Notes: a model not told the origin generated them from the letters alone. Shown: positions 31,520-42,764, numbered from the stretch's first letter. The stretch: DNA of 64,000 nt from Prorocentrum cordatum (GCA_963575745.1 CAUYUJ010004335.1:857356-921355), one strand, 5' to 3'. Made by a program: numbers and translations.

Positions 31520-32330
31520 TAAAATGCGTTGTCAGACGGGCTCTCCTGACGTTCGGTCACCCAGTCGCTGGCGGGCGCGAGATTTTTTCCGGCTCCGCCG
31601 GGCATAAATGATGCAGCGCTGCGGGGGGGGCGGGGGGGCGGGTCTGGGCAGGGCGGGGGGGGGGCATCCGCGATTTCCCGAAAGCAACGTCTGGGCGACG
31701 CAGCGCGCGCTGCGGGCGGCCGTAGACGCAGGCAGCACGCGCGGAGGTCGACGCCGCCCCGCTCCAGCCGGCGCCGCGCGACGGGGCCGCGCCGGGCGGG
31801 GGGGCGGCGCCCCTCGGCGCAATGTCGAAGGTGCCGCGGAAGGTTCGCTGTCCGTGTTCTTGAAGCCGAGACGGCGCTTTTCCCTTGGCCCTCTGGCTCG
31901 CGGGCGATCTCTGCCGGGGGCGCTTCGCGGGAGGCGGGGGGGGCGCGCCGGCTCGAACGCGCCGAGCGAGAAGGGCGGGAGCAAGCCGGCCCTTCTGCGG
32001 GGCGCGGCCGGCAGCAGGGCACCCGCGCCGCAGCCGAGCGCGCGCGCTGCCAGAACGGATGGGCGAGGCCGCCCCGGGGGGGCGCCCGCGGCCGACTCGA
32101 GGAACAACGTCGCGAAGTGCGACGTTGGCGGAGGGGCGGCGGGCCAGTCTAGGGGCGCGGCCCGCTCCGCGAGAAACTGTCCGCGAGGCCGACGACGGCC
32201 CGCTGCCGCGCCGCGCGCGGGCGCGAGGTCTTCCCGCGCCTTGTAGATGCAGATGCGCGGCGGGGGGAGGGTCGCAGGGGCGCGCCCGGGTCGAGGCCCC
32301 GCGCCCCGCGGGTCAGCGCGCCCAGCGGGC
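31520..32330. other. GC-rich DNA without a clear gene
   Basis: Very GC-rich, with G runs near 31620-31670 and 31800. Frames on both strands are open because of base composition. I see no domain. Confidence 0.35.
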
Positions 32331-32339
32331 GAAACCCTG

Positions 32340-32675
32340 CTAGAGCGAAACGCGAGGCTCGGCGACCTCGCGCGCCGCCTCCTGGACGCCAATCAGCGGG
32401 TGCACGCTCTCCGACGACGAGATCGCGAGGGCGCGCTCGGCCTGGGCCGCGCGGTGGTCGCGCGCCCTGGCCCGAAACCTTCGCGGCGAGATTATTGTCC
32501 ACAATCCCTGTTGCCGGCTTCTCTGGCCCCCCGCGAGGAAGTCGGCGACTCCGAGAGCGGCGGCGACTACGCGCGCAGAGTCCACTTGGAACGCGGCGCG
32601 TTCAAGATCCGACATTCTGGAGAACGCGCACTGAGAGATGCGCTGCGGGCGAGCACCGAGACCCCGAATACCCAC
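32340..32675 (-). CDS. Candidate exon, unknown protein
   Basis: The minus-strand frame reads QCAFSRMSDLERAAFQVDSA, RVVAAALGVADFLAGGQRSR, QQGLWTIISPRRFRARARD, AQAERALAISSSESVHPLIG and VQEAAREVAEPRVSL, then stops at 32340. It is alanine-rich, helical and coherent over more than 100 residues. It lies about 2.2 kb downstream of the GB1-GTPase exons on the same strand, so it could belong to that gene's C-terminal helical part. That link is speculative. Confidence 0.3.
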   Translation of the reverse strand: MGIRGLGARPQRISQCAFSRMSDLERAAFQVDSARVVAAALGVADFLAGGQRSRQQGLWTIISPRRFRARARDHRAAQAERALAISSSESVHPLIGVQEAAREVAEPRVSL

Positions 32676-32929
32676 ATGGTCGACTTCCGCGTCGACAGGC
32701 CCTCGAGGTCGGGCCCGGGGAGGGCCGACGGCGCCGGCGTCGGCCTCCGCTGGTGCCGCGGTCGCCTTTTGGCCGGGCTCTTGATGGCTGGCGGCGCGAG
32801 CGGGCTGAGCGGGCGCGCGGTCAGCGCCGCAGCCTGCGCGACAGGCCGCGCTTTGGATCGGCCCGCCCCCCCGCGGGGCACGATGGCAGCGCCCGAGGTC
32901 CCGGGCGCCGTCGGGGCCGCAGAGGAGCC

Positions 32930-33250
32930 ATCGATGTCACGTCATCTCCCCCTCGAGCCAGCTATCCCGCGGGACAGGGGGGCCAGCGCAGGGCGCCGTG
33001 GCATCGTCGCGGCGCTTCCGATGCCTCCTCGCAGGTCCCCCGCGCAAGCTAACAGCGCCTCTTGGCGGCAAGCTCCTCGATCGCGCTGTCCTGGCGCCCG
33101 ATGGCGACGTGGGGCTCTTAACCGATAAGACGAGGTCTGCCGCGCTGCCCGCGCATCCAGCAGCGAGTGTGTCCTTGTCCACGGCGTCGGGGCTTGCGCC
33201 CAGTAGCACGCGAACAACGCATGCCCGAGCAATGATGCGCTGCTCGAGCT
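32930..33250 (-). CDS. Candidate exon pieces, unknown protein
   Basis: Minus-strand text LLGASPDAVDKDTLAAGCAG then SAADLVLSVK in one frame, and PHVAIGRQDSAIEELAAKRR in another, suggests one or two short exons. Same strand as the GTPase gene. Weak. Confidence 0.2.
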
Positions 33251-33319
33251 AGCGCTCAAGTCGCCTTGCCGCGTTTCATCATGCGAGTCACCCCCGCGCA
33301 TGGGGCCGAATAAATTTCA

Positions 33320-33705
33320 ATCGGGGGCCCGACGCCTCTGCGGGAGGCTCCCCCGGGGCCGCCAAGTCGCCCGCCCTGTCGGCCCGACTAGACCTGGGGC
33401 GACGACGGGCAGCATATGAGCACGCGCGTCCTCCAGCTCCACGCGCGCCATCTCGCGGCCCATGGAATATGGACACTGGAATCGGACTGTTTCCAAATAG
33501 ACAGGGCGCTCTTGGAGCCCAACGATTTCATGCAAACAACTTCCAGCTGATCGCCGATGTCGGTCGGGTTGCGGGAAACTGCTACTCGCCACCTGGATGA
33601 GGGAGGCCGGCAGCCCCAACATGACGACACCAAGAGTTCTGCAATTCCTGATTGGTTTGGGCGCCCAAGCTGCGAGTGCCCAAAACGTCCAGCGATGGGG
33701 CAAAT
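33320..33705 (-). CDS. Candidate exon, unknown protein
   Basis: The minus-strand frame has CRTLGVVMLGLPASLIQVAS, SCLHEIVGLQERPVYLETVR, FQCPYSMGREMARVELEDAR and AHMLPVVAPGLVG. It reads as protein, while the two other minus frames look scrambled. Downstream of the GB1-type GTPase exons on the same strand. Not recognised. Confidence 0.3.
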
Positions 33706-33899
33706 GGCGAAGGACGCCATGTGGCTTCGAGAGCAGTTGAGCGCCCGAAGATCTGGGTCACGTCGGCCTGCTCCGACGCGGGCGCATTTTCCGTCTCCAG
33801 GGGCGGAAGGCCCTCGGCAACGCCAGTGCCGAGCCGAACGAGTCGTCGCCCAGGTCTGCCCAAGCCGCGCAAGGACGCCTGGCCGGAATCCCCCCGGAA

Positions 33900-34150
33900 G
33901 GCGGCGGCCAAAATCGCCAGCCGAAAACGCAAGCACACCACTGCTGCCAAGCGCGGGCCGATGGGCACCGTTGACGACCACCCCGCTGTCTTGCCTAAGG
34001 CACGGTCAGCCTTCTCCAGGGCGGGTCGAGAAGAACTGTCGCCCCTCTCGTTGATCGCCTCTTCCCTCCAAGTGCGGTAGGCCGAGACCTTCCCCGAAGC
34101 GACCACGTTCCGGAACCAGTCCATCGAGCCGAGCAGCGGAGAGTTTCACC
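33900..34150 (-). CDS. Candidate exon, unknown protein
   Basis: The minus-strand frame reads MDWFRNVVASGKVSAYRTWR, EEAINERGDSSSRPALEKAD and RALGKTAGW, preceded by a stop. Amphipathic and charge-rich. Possible exon of the same minus-strand transcription unit. Confidence 0.3.
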
Positions 34151-34863
34151 TTTCGCCCATGGCTTTGAGCCCCGACGGGTCCTCGGGTTCGCACTCAATG
34201 CAGCGACGGCCTGGAGAACAATGAAACGTCCTGCAGTATATGCCGCGCATACACACCGCACCTGCGCCCCCGTGGTGGAAGCACAGGCGTCCGGCGCCTG
34301 TAGTAGGATCGGCACCTGGTCATGATGAGAACCTCCCGCCCCAAAGACGGATCGACAGGCGTCGCCGATGAATAGCAAGAAGCGATGCTCGCGCCGACGC
34401 TACAAAAACCCACTCGGAGGTTTACAATACATGCCGCACCCAGCACGCTAAGTGTCTCGAAGCGGTTGGCATGACTATTACCCGTTCGCGGCGGAAAGCC
34501 GCGGCGAATCGGATATTGACTGGTCTAAACATTTTTGGAACCAAAACGGCAAAGGCAACACCCCAATCATTGCCACTCGTTCTTGCCTTTCCCACCCGAC
34601 ACGTGCCCTGCCCAGCCGCTTTCATCCTCCTGCCCTCCCCCGTTTCCCTCCCCGCCCTCGCCTCCCATCTCCTCTCCTCAACCGCTATTTTCCCTCCTGC
34701 CACCTGCCCAGGGATAGGCCGATTCCGCGTTTCCCAGTCCGACCGCCCCACGACTTCTGCCTCAACTGCTGGTGAAAGCCAGGCCGCGGGCGGCTCTGGC
34801 GGGCGGGCGCGACGCGGCACAGCCTCTGTCGCCGACCGTCCAGGGTGCGCGCGCACACACAGC

Positions 34864-35067
34864 CCGGAGCTTGGGCCCCCGCGGCTCCTTCGCGTCCGAG
34901 AAGCCAGGTGCAGCAAGGAACTCCTCCACCTGTGCCGCCATGTCGCCCTCCAGCTCGGTGTCCTCGCGCCGGACCACGACGAGGTGCGGCGACAGGCTCC
35001 CGTACCGCCCGAGCTGCTCCGCGGAGAGCTTCCTGAACTGCCCCGCCATGCGAGCGAGGTCCATGAC
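34864..35067 (-). CDS. GB1/RHD3-type GTPase, exon with G4 region
   Basis: The minus strand reads VMDLARMAGQFRKLSAEQLG, RYGSLSPHLVVVRREDTELE, GDMAAQVEEFLAAPGFSDAK and EPRGPKLR. In guanylate-binding proteins and atlastins the switch II part is followed by a helix and then a strand carrying the R-D guanine-specificity motif (LRDF); PHLVVVRRED stands at the matching place. The exon begins after GGTGAG (AG acceptor, plus-strand 35068-35069). A GC donor (CGG|GCTGTG) after KLR would end it; the frame stays open to 34762, so the end is uncertain. Joined to the exon at 35483-35707 in phase 0, it keeps the family's spacing between the two blocks. Confidence 0.6.
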
Positions 35068-35364
35068 CTCACCGCCAGGCCAATACGAGACCAGGGTCCC
35101 CAACCCCCGATCCCATGCCTCCCTCCCCCCTCCCTCCCCAACGTCCATCAACCCTTCCCGGCAGCTTCGATTCTCCCTCCCCCCCCGTCCGATCGAACAA
35201 GTTATGCCGCTCTGAACGATGCCACCACTGCCATCTCCAGATGAGCCTGCGAGCGAGGGGTGCCCCAACCCGGGGAAGGCCCTGCTACCGAGAAGGAGTC
35301 GCGGCCAGCCGCGGGCCCCCTTCCCGCGGCGGGAAGAAGGAGGAGGACGGGGAGAAGGGGTGAG

Positions 35365-35445
35365 GGAGGAGGAGGAGGAGGAGGAGGAGGAGGAGGAGGA
35401 GGAGGAGGAGGAGGAGGAGAAGGGAGGAGGAGAAGGGAGGAGGAA
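35365..35445. repeat. GGA triplet tract in intron
   Basis: (GGA)n between two GTPase exons. Confidence 0.9.
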
Positions 35446-35482
35446 AAAGGAAGGAGGGGGGAGGAGGGAGGCACGTCTCCGC

Positions 35483-35707
35483 CTGGTCGCCCTGAAGGAC
35501 GTCCCTGACCACGTAGACGAGGACAGTCGGCAGCAGGACGTTGGCCGAAAACAGGCGCACCTGCTGCGTCTCGGTGCCCTGCTTCGCCCCCTGGGAGTCA
35601 CAGAAGTTGAGGTGGTACTGCAGCCCGGTGAGCTCCCGTGGCAGCGTGGCGGACCAGAGCCCCTTCGTGTGCGAGACGTGGCTGTGCCCCGTCTCGAAGG
35701 CCAGGGG
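35483..35707 (-). CDS. GB1/RHD3-type GTPase, exon with G2 and G3
   Basis: 75 codons, minus strand: PLAFETGHSHVSHTKGLWSA, TLPRELTGLQYHLNFCDSQG, AKQGTETQQVRLFSANVLLP and TVLVYVVRDVLQGDQ. SHTKGLW corresponds to switch I (G2, the catalytic Thr in S-x-T-K-G-[IL]-W). NFCDSQG corresponds to G3 (L-x-D-[TS]-E-G in GBP/atlastin) with Gln for Glu. LFSANVLLPTVLVY matches the LLSS...VYN region. This dynamin-related GTPase class works in membrane fusion or defence. The exon is bounded by GCACAG acceptor and a CAG|GCGGAG GC donor, both phase 0. Confidence 0.7.
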
Positions 35708-35960
35708 CTGTGCGCCCTGCCGGGCAGCTTGGGCGTAACGCCCCCCGGGCCCAGGTCCAGATCTCGGCCCTCCCCCCATGCTGTCATCGTGCTACCACAA
35801 GGAGCAGGGGGCTGTGCGCCCTGCCGGGGGCTCGAAGGCCAGGGGCTGTGCGCCCTGCCGGGCAGCTTGGAGTAACGCCCCCCAGGCCCAGGTACAGATC
35901 TTGGCTCCGGTCTTCCCCCCTCCCCCCCATGCTGTCATCGTGCTACCACGAGGAGCGCCG
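35690..35960. repeat. Local duplication of CTGTGCGCCCTGCCGGGCAGC unit
   Basis: The stretch AGGCCAGGGGCTGTGCGCCC to GTAACGCCCCCC, followed by CCAGGTCCAGATC and CCCATGCTGTCATCGTGC, occurs at about 35700-35800 and again at about 35838-35950. A partial third piece lies at 35808. The exon-2 acceptor of the GTPase lies in the first copy. Confidence 0.75.
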
Positions 35961-36199
35961 CGAAGAAGGAACGGCGGGCCTTTCCCGGCCTCGGCGAACC
36001 TCGGCTTCGAGAGGGTTGCCCGACCTCGATCTCCAGAACGGTCCGAAGACAAGAGCCCCCCTCCTCCTCCTCCTCGTCCTCCTCCTCCATCCCTCTTCCT
36101 TATGACCAACTCCTTCCCGCCGCTGCCAGACTCGTCGGTCGGGCAGTCCATGCGTTGCGTCTCACACATCATCAGAGTTCATGGCGCTAGCCCGTGAAG

Positions 36200-36830
36200 T
36201 GTCTAACGAATACAAACCTGGACAACATATCGTGTTTACTTGCTGGTACATTCACGTCCCAACGTGTCCAAACAGCTTTATGACATAACCACATGTGACA
36301 AATCGTATGCAGCTTGTAGAATATCTGCCGTTTGCAAGCATCTGCCGTGGTCACGTGGACTCCTGTGTGTGGACTTCTCTTGGCCTAAGTGGTACTGGTC
36401 GGCCGTTGGCGCGTGGACTCATGCGAGTGGACTCCGATCGCCCTGCGCTGCCGGCAGCACCCGGTGCGTGGACCCACTTGCTTGGACTCGTGGACAGTGT
36501 TCCTTGAACTACTGCGCTGGGGCTCATCGGCGATGCCGCGTTGGGCTCATACACGCGGACTCCCGCGCGACATAACGCAACACAGGTTTTCATTGTGTGC
36601 CTAGCGCCAAGGAGAGGTGCAGATGAATAGCGATAAATTGTTGGACGTTCGATCGCGTTTATTTATTCGCGGCGATAACGGGCGTTATGGGGGGGGCAAG
36701 GGGGGGTATAACGTAACGCCCCCGCCCCCCCGCCATGTGGCTCTGGCACCACAGGAGCCTGTTCTGTTGATTTTCTGGGACAGCGGCCGTCATCGGCCCC
36801 GCCTCCCCCCCCCCCCCAGATGACGTCACG
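36200..36830. other. Non-coding intron sequence
   Basis: GTGGACTC recurs six times between 36350 and 36500. Otherwise no structure seen. Inside the proposed long intron of the GTPase gene. Confidence 0.4.
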
Positions 36831-37105
36831 TTCCACGCCGGCGGCGTCCAGGAATGCCAAGGGATGACCGAAGCCAAGTAGGAGCAGCATGTCGGTGGCG
36901 ATCTGCCCCACAACGCCTGTGTAACACAGCAACCACGTGCAACACAGTGTCTGTGTACACCAGTGCTTGCGTGCACCGCAGCGCATATGCATACCACAGC
37001 GCCTGACTACACCACAGCATCCGCGTGCAACGCAGCGGTGGTGTACACCACAACGCCTGCGTGCACAGGACAAGTAGAAGGAGCATGTCGGTGAGGATCT
37101 GCTGC
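36830..37105 (-). repeat. Copy A of an inverted repeat with a CACAGCGCC-type array
   Basis: GACGTCACGTTCCACGCCGG, then GCAGCATGTCGGTGGCGATC, then tandem units such as TGTGTACACCAGTGC and GCGTGCACCGCAGCGC. It is the reverse complement of 39050-39440. Confidence 0.75.
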
Positions 37106-37189
37106 GGACAGCTAAACACCACGCCAGAAAAGCGCTCATATTCACATGCGACGTGTTTCCCTCCTCCCTCCTCCTCCACCTCCATCTCC

Positions 37190-37395
37190 ACCTCCTGCTC
37201 CTGCTCCTCCTGCTCCTGCTCCTCCTTCTCCTGCTTATTTCTCCTCCTCTTTTTCCTCCTCCTCCTCCTCCTCCTCCTCCTCCTCTTCCTCCTCCTCCTC
37301 CTCCTCCTCCACCTCCTCCTCCCTCCTCCTCTTCCTCCTCTTCCTCCTCCTCCTCCTCCTCCTCCTCCTCCTCCTCCTCCTCTTCCTCACCCTTT
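37190..37395. repeat. CCT triplet tract
   Basis: (CCT)n with CTGCTC interruptions, in the GTPase intron. Confidence 0.9.
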
Positions 37396-37844
37396 GTCGT
37401 GCGGGTCGGCGCCGCAGCGCACGTGCGCATCCCAGCGTGCACCGCAGAATTGCCGATTGAATCAGTCCACTTGGTTCTCGGACGGCCAGTTCTGCTGGAG
37501 CCTCCTTGACGCAGATGGGAGGAATAGATTCCAGCGGCGCTCTTGTTTCCATAAAGTTGCGCTGCGTTGCGCCCGATCGAGCAAATCGGCCCTATGCAGA
37601 GGCCGGGTGGAAGATATGGACAAATCCGCCGTCAGAATTGCACGTGTAAACTAACGACGCCGCGGCCGGCCACTTGCACGATGCGGTTGGCTGTTGTTCA
37701 GCGCCGCGCATGCAATAGGGGACCATTCGTGCGCCAGTTTAGGCAGCGACGGGTAGTTGTGGGAATCCACAGATTCCTTTCCATATTCTATATAAAAGAT
37801 CTGTTGTTTGTGAAATCCACACGCGCTCCATGTCGTCAGAAGGA

Positions 37845-38420
37845 TTCATTCGAAAATCCCACCAGCCCTTTGGGCGTGAGTGGTTTAGGGAGCTCTCTCT
37901 GTCCTCACCCCCCCTTCTTCCCCTTCGGGGAGGGGTTTACCCCTCCCCCTACCCCCTCCCCCTGGACCTGGACAGGGAGTCCAGGGCGTCGTCAGGGGGG
38001 TCTTTTTTGCCTCCTGGGAGGGCCAAAAACGACGACCCTCACGAGGATTCCGGCCCCGAGGGGGGGAGGGAGTTTGGCCCCTCTGCTCGTCTTTGAAGCA
38101 GGAATCATTGATTTTACTACGGTTTTGGCCCCATTTTGGCGTCCTGAGGGGGCCGCGCTCATCTTCCCTCATAGCAAAATCATTGATTTTACGAAGGTTT
38201 TGGGCTCAATTTGTTCTTTTCAGGGGGCAGCTCTCCTTTGCGCTTCTGCGGAGGTCGCAAGAGGCCCCAAGATGGACCCAAGAGGCCCCCAGGAGGCTCC
38301 CAAGAGGCCTCCCAGAGGCCCCCCAGAGGCCCCCAAGCGGTCCCAAGAGGCCCCCAAGGCCCCCAAGAGGCCTCCCCAGAGGCCCCCAAGGCTCCCCGAG
38401 GCCCCCAAGAGGAGGAAGAA
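37845..38420. repeat. CCAAGAGGC family, second copy, with double hairpin
   Basis: CCAGCCCTTTGGGCGTGAG and TGGTTTAGGGAG lead to two adjacent perfect hairpins: CCCCTTCGGGG at 37920-37930 and GAGGGGTTTACCCCTC at 37930-37945. ATCATTGATTTTAC occurs at about 38104 and again at about 38180. The CCAAGAGGC array follows at 38250-38420. It matches 63605-64000 in the same orientation. Confidence 0.85.
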
Positions 38421-38429
38421 GAGGCCCCA

Positions 38430-38860
38430 AGGCCCACGAGGAGCCCGAACGACTCACACCAGGACGAGGGGCCCGAACGACTCACACCACGAAGAGCCCG
38501 AACGACTCACACCACAAGGAGGGGCCCGAACGACTCACACCAGGACGAGGCGCCCGAACGACTCACACCACGAGGAGCCCGAACGACTCACACCACGACG
38601 CGGGCCCCGAACGACTCACACCACGAGGAGCCCGAACGAGTCACACCAGGAGGAGGGGCCCGAACGACTCACACCAGGATGAGGGGCCCGAACAACTCAC
38701 ACCACGAGAAGCCCGAACGACTCACACCAGGACGAAGAGCCCGAACGACTCACACCACGAAGAGCCCGAACGACTCACACCAGGAAGAAGGGCCCGAACG
38801 ACTCACACCAGGACGAGAAACCCCAAACGACTCAAATCACGAGGAGCGCTTTCTCTCCCT
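38430..38860. repeat. CCCGAACGACTCACACCA minisatellite
   Basis: About 15 units of roughly 24-29 bp built on GAGCCCGAACGACTCACACC, with A/G, GGA and CGA variants. Confidence 0.95.
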
Positions 38861-39049
38861 CCTCCTCCGCCTCGTCCTTCTCCCGCTCCCCCCACAAGGA
38901 GGATGTACAAGGAGGCGGGAAGAAGGAGGAACAGGGGAGATATGCGGGGCCAAGCGGGCACACGCCTGAAAAACACGACTGTCGGCATGCTTCGCAAGAG
39001 TTGCTGCTGTGAGATGGGCTGGTGGGGATACGCGAAGCGTAAAGAATTC

Positions 39050-39440
39050 TATATGCTACAGCGGTGCTCTGTTGCACACGGTTGCTGTGATGCACAAAGG
39101 CGCCGTGGTGTACACAGGCGCTGTGGTGCACGCAGACATTATGGTGTACACTGGTGCTGTGTTGCACTCGGCTGATTTGGTTTTACGCAGGCGCTGTGTA
39201 CACGAGCGCTGTGGTGCCCGCAGGCAGTGTGGCACACACTGGCGCTGTGTCGCACGCGGCTGCTGTGGTGTATCCATAGGCGTTGTGGTGTACACAGGCG
39301 CTGTGGTGCACGCAAGCACTGTGGTGTACACAGGCGCTGTGGTGCAGATCGCCACCTACATGCTGCTGCTACACGTCTTCGATCACTCTCAGGTATTCCC
39401 AGACGCCGCCGGCGCGAAACGTGACGTTATCGGCCCCCTC
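39050..39440 (+). repeat. Copy B of an inverted repeat with a GGCGCTGTGGTGTACACA array
   Basis: Tandem units of about 21 bp (GGCGCTGTGGTGTACACA, GGCGCTGTGGTGCACGCA). They are followed by CAGATCGCCACCTACATGCT and GACGCCGCCGGCGCGAAACG. It pairs in inverted orientation with 36830-37105. Confidence 0.8.
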
Positions 39441-39480
39441 TCCCCCCCGCCGCCCCCACATGACGGCCGTCATCGGCCCG

Positions 39481-39508
39481 GATATATATATATATATGTA
39501 TATATATA
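39481..39508. repeat. AT microsatellite
   Basis: Short (TA)n. Confidence 0.9.
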
Positions 39509-39590
39509 AGAAAAAATTATCCCGGCAAAGCAACCTAACAGCGATGTGTAGAAGCATATCTGAAAGCATTCCCCTTAAGACTCAGATGAA

Positions 39591-41075
39591 AATCCAGTTG
39601 TCGAATTCTGCTGTTCTCGCAGTCGTAGTCGCATTCGCGATGACAGTCGCAGCGGCAACGGCAGTCGCAGTCACAGCCTCAGCCTCAGCCTGCCTCCTCC
39701 TCCTCCTCCTCTTTCTCCTGCTCCTCCTCCTCCTCCTCCTCCTCCTCCTCCTCCTCTTCCTCCTGCTCGTCCTCGTTCTCGTCCTCCTCGTCTTGCTCGT
39801 CCTCCTCCTCCTGGTGCTCTCTCCTCCTCCTCCTCCTCCTCCTCCTCCTCCTCCTCCTCCTCCTGGTGGTCCTCGTTCTCCTCCTCCTGGTGCTCTCTCC
39901 CCCTCCTCCTCCCCTCCTCGTCCTCCTCCTCCCTTCCTCCTCCTCCTCCTCCTCCTCCTCCTCCTCCTCCTCCTCCTCCTCCTCCTCCTCCTGGTAGTCC
40001 TCCCCCTCCCCTCCTCCTCCTCCTCCTCCTCCTCTTCCTGGTCGTCCTCGTTCTCGTCCTCCTCGTCTTGCTCGTCCTCCTCCTCCTGGTGTTCTCTCCT
40101 CCTCCTCCTCCTCCTCCTCCTCCTCCTCCTCCTCCTCCTCCTGGTGGTCCTCGTTCTCCTCCTCCTGGTACTCTCCCCCCCCCTCCTCCTCCTCCTCGTC
40201 CTCGTCCTCCTCCTCCTCCTCCTCCTCCTCCTCCTCCTCCTCCTCCTGGTACTCCTCCCCCTCCCCTCCTCCTCCTCCTCCTCCTCTTCCTGGTCGTCCT
40301 CCTCCTCCTGGTCGTCCTCCTCCTCCTGCTCGTCCTCCTCCTCCTCCTGCTCGTCCTTCTTCTCCTGCTCCTCCTGCTCCTCGTCCTGCTCCTGCTCGTC
40401 CTCGTCCTCCGTCTTGCTCGTCCTCCTCCTCGTCGTGCTCTTGCCCCTGCTGAAAATGTGGCCCAGGAATGGGAGTTCTGGGAAGTCGAAGAGCACGAAG
40501 TTGCCTACAGTTGGCTACGGGCATTCAAAATGTGGCCCGGGAATGGAGTTCTGGGAACTCGAAGAGCACGAAGTGGCCTACAGTTGGCTCCGGGCATTCA
40601 AAATGTGGCCCGGGAATGGAGTTCTGGGAACTCGAAGAGCACGAAGTGGCCTACAGTTGGCTCCGGGCATCCAAAATGTGGCCCGGGAATGGAGTTCTGG
40701 GAACTCGAAGAGCACGAAGTGTGTGACTGTTGCATCCGGCCCTCCAGAATGTGGCCCGGGAATGGCGTTCTGGGAACTCGAAGAGCACGAAGTGTGTGAC
40801 TGTTGCATCCGGTTATTCAAATGTGGCCCGGGAATGGCGTTCTGGGATCTCGAAGAGCACGAAGTGTGTGACTGTTGCATCCGGGTATTGAGAATGTGGC
40901 CTGGGAATGGAGTTCTGGGAAGTCGAAGAGCACGAAGTGTGTGACTGTTGGTGAAAAACGAGCCCGGCACCTGCCGCCCGGCAACTCCCAACACCTGCCC
41001 GGACCCCCCTGTGGAGTGATCTGCTGCTCTCTTTTGATCCCACTAGAAACCTATCAGTCTTCGCTGTTAGGTAAA
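39591..41075. repeat. 1.5-kb tandem duplication, copy 1
   Basis: Begins AATCCAGTTGTCGAATTCTG, then a GCAGTCGCAGTCACAG stretch, then about 740 bp of CCTCCT tract. A 73-bp tandem repeat (about 7 units, 40445-40950) follows, and a unique tail ends TCAGTCTTCGCTGTTAGGTA. The 73-bp units start at 40518, 40591, 40664, 40737 and 40810, then 40882. The unit length is not a multiple of three, which argues against a protein repeat. Confidence 0.95.
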
Positions 41076-42630
41076 AATCCAGTTGTCGAATTCTGCTGTT
41101 CTCGCAGTCGTAGTCGCATTCGCGATGACAGTCGCAGCGGCAACGGCAGTCGCAGTCACAGCCTCAGCCTCAGCCTGCCTCCTCCTCCTCTTTCTCCTGC
41201 TCCTCCTCCTCCTCCTCCTCCTCTTCCTCCTGCTCGTCCTCGTTCTCGTCCTCCTCGTCTTGCTCGTCCTCCTCCTCCTGGTGCTCTCTCCTCCTCCTCC
41301 TCCTCCTCCTCCTCCTCCTCCTCCTCCTGGTGGTCCTCGTTCTCCTCCTCCTGGTGCTCTCCCCCCCCCTCCTCCTCCTCGTCCTCCTCCTCCTCCTCCT
41401 CCTCGTCCTCCTCCTCCTCTTCCTCCTGTTCCTCCTCCTCCTCCTCCTCCTCCTCCTCCTGGTAGTCCTCCCCCTCCCCTCCTCCTCCTCCTCATCCTCC
41501 TCTTCCTGGTCGTCCTCGTTCTCGTCCTCCTCGTCCGTGCTCGTCTCCTCTCCTGTGTTTCTCTCCGCCTCTCCTCCTCCTCCTCCTCCTCCTCCTCCTG
41601 GTGTCCTGCGTTCTCCTCCTCCTGGTACTCTCTCCCCCCCCTCCTCCTCCTCCCCCGTCCTCGTCCTCCTCCTCCTCACTCCTCTTCTCCTCCTCCCTCC
41701 TCCTCCTCCTCCTCCTCCTGGTATCGCTCTCCCTCACCCTCCTCCTCCTCCTCCTCCTCCTCTTCTGGTCGTTCATCCTCCTCCCTGGTCGTCCTCCTCC
41801 TCCTGCTCGTCCTCCTCCTCCTCCTGCTCGTCCTTCTTCTCCTGCTCCTCCTGCTCCTCGTCCTGCTCCTGCTCGTCCTCGTCCTCCTGGTCTTGCTCGT
41901 CCTCCTCCTCGTCGTGCTCTTGCCCCTGCTGAAAATTTGGCCCAGGAATGGGAGTTCTGGGAAGTCGAAGAGCACGAAGTTGCCTACAGTTAGCTACGGG
42001 CATTCAAAATGTGGCCCGGGAGTGGAGTTCTGGGAACTCGAAGAGCACGAAGTGGCCTACAGTTGGCTCCGGGCATTCAAAATGTGGCCCGGAAATGGAG
42101 TTCTGGGAACTCGAAGAGCACGAAGTGGCCTACAGTTGGCTCCGGGCATTCAAAATGTGGCCCGGGAATGGAGTTCTGGGAACTCGGGAGGCAACTCCTT
42201 GTGTGAACTGTTGCATCCGGGCATCCAAAATGTGGCCCGGGAATGGAATTCCGGGAACTCGAAGAGCACGAAGTGTGTGACTGTTGCATCCGGCCCTCCA
42301 GAATGTGGCCCGGGAATGGAGTTCTGGGAACTCGAAGAGCACGAATTGTGTGACTGTTGCATCCGGCCCTCCAGAATGTGGCCCGGGAATGGCGTTCTGG
42401 GATCTCGAAGAGCACGAAGTGTGTGACTGTTGCATCCGGGTATTGAGAATGTGGCCTGGGAATGGAGTTCTGGGAAGTCGAAAAGCACGAAGTGTGTGAC
42501 TGTTGGTGAAAAACGAGCCCGGCACCTGCCGCCCGGCAACTCCCAACACCTGCCCGGACCCCCCTGTGGAGTGATCTGCTGCTCTCTTTTGATCCCACTA
42601 GAAACCTATCAGTCTTCGCTGTTAGGTAAA
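41076..42630. repeat. 1.5-kb tandem duplication, copy 2
   Basis: Same order as copy 1: AATCCAGTTGTCGAATTCTG, GCAGTCGCAG stretch, CCTCCT tract, 73-bp array (8 or so units, 41930-42500) and the same tail ending at about 42630. Differences are in CCT tract length and array composition; a partly garbled unit lies at 42170-42240. Confidence 0.95.
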
Positions 42631-42649
42631 AACTCCAGCCGCGTCCGCG

Positions 42650-42760
42650 CGCACGACGACGACGAGCGACGAGCGACGAGCGACGAGCGACGAGCGACGA
42701 GCAACGAGCGACGACGACGACGACGTCGACGACGACGCCGACGACGACTGCGGACCAGAC
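42650..42760. repeat. CGACGAG heptamer and GAC triplet repeat
   Basis: CGACGAG repeated about seven times, then (GAC)n. Confidence 0.9.
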
Positions 42761-42764
42761 CACT

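Noticed and set aside
38430-38860. Regularly spaced repeats as a CRISPR array
   Set aside because: Units are contiguous without unique spacers and the context is eukaryotic.
40445-40950. 73-bp repeat as a protein repeat domain
   Set aside because: The period is not a multiple of three, so the frame changes each unit.
39700-41930. Poly-Leu, poly-Ser, poly-Pro and poly-Glu/Arg open frames
   Set aside because: They come from CCTCCT tracts; every frame is open on both strands.
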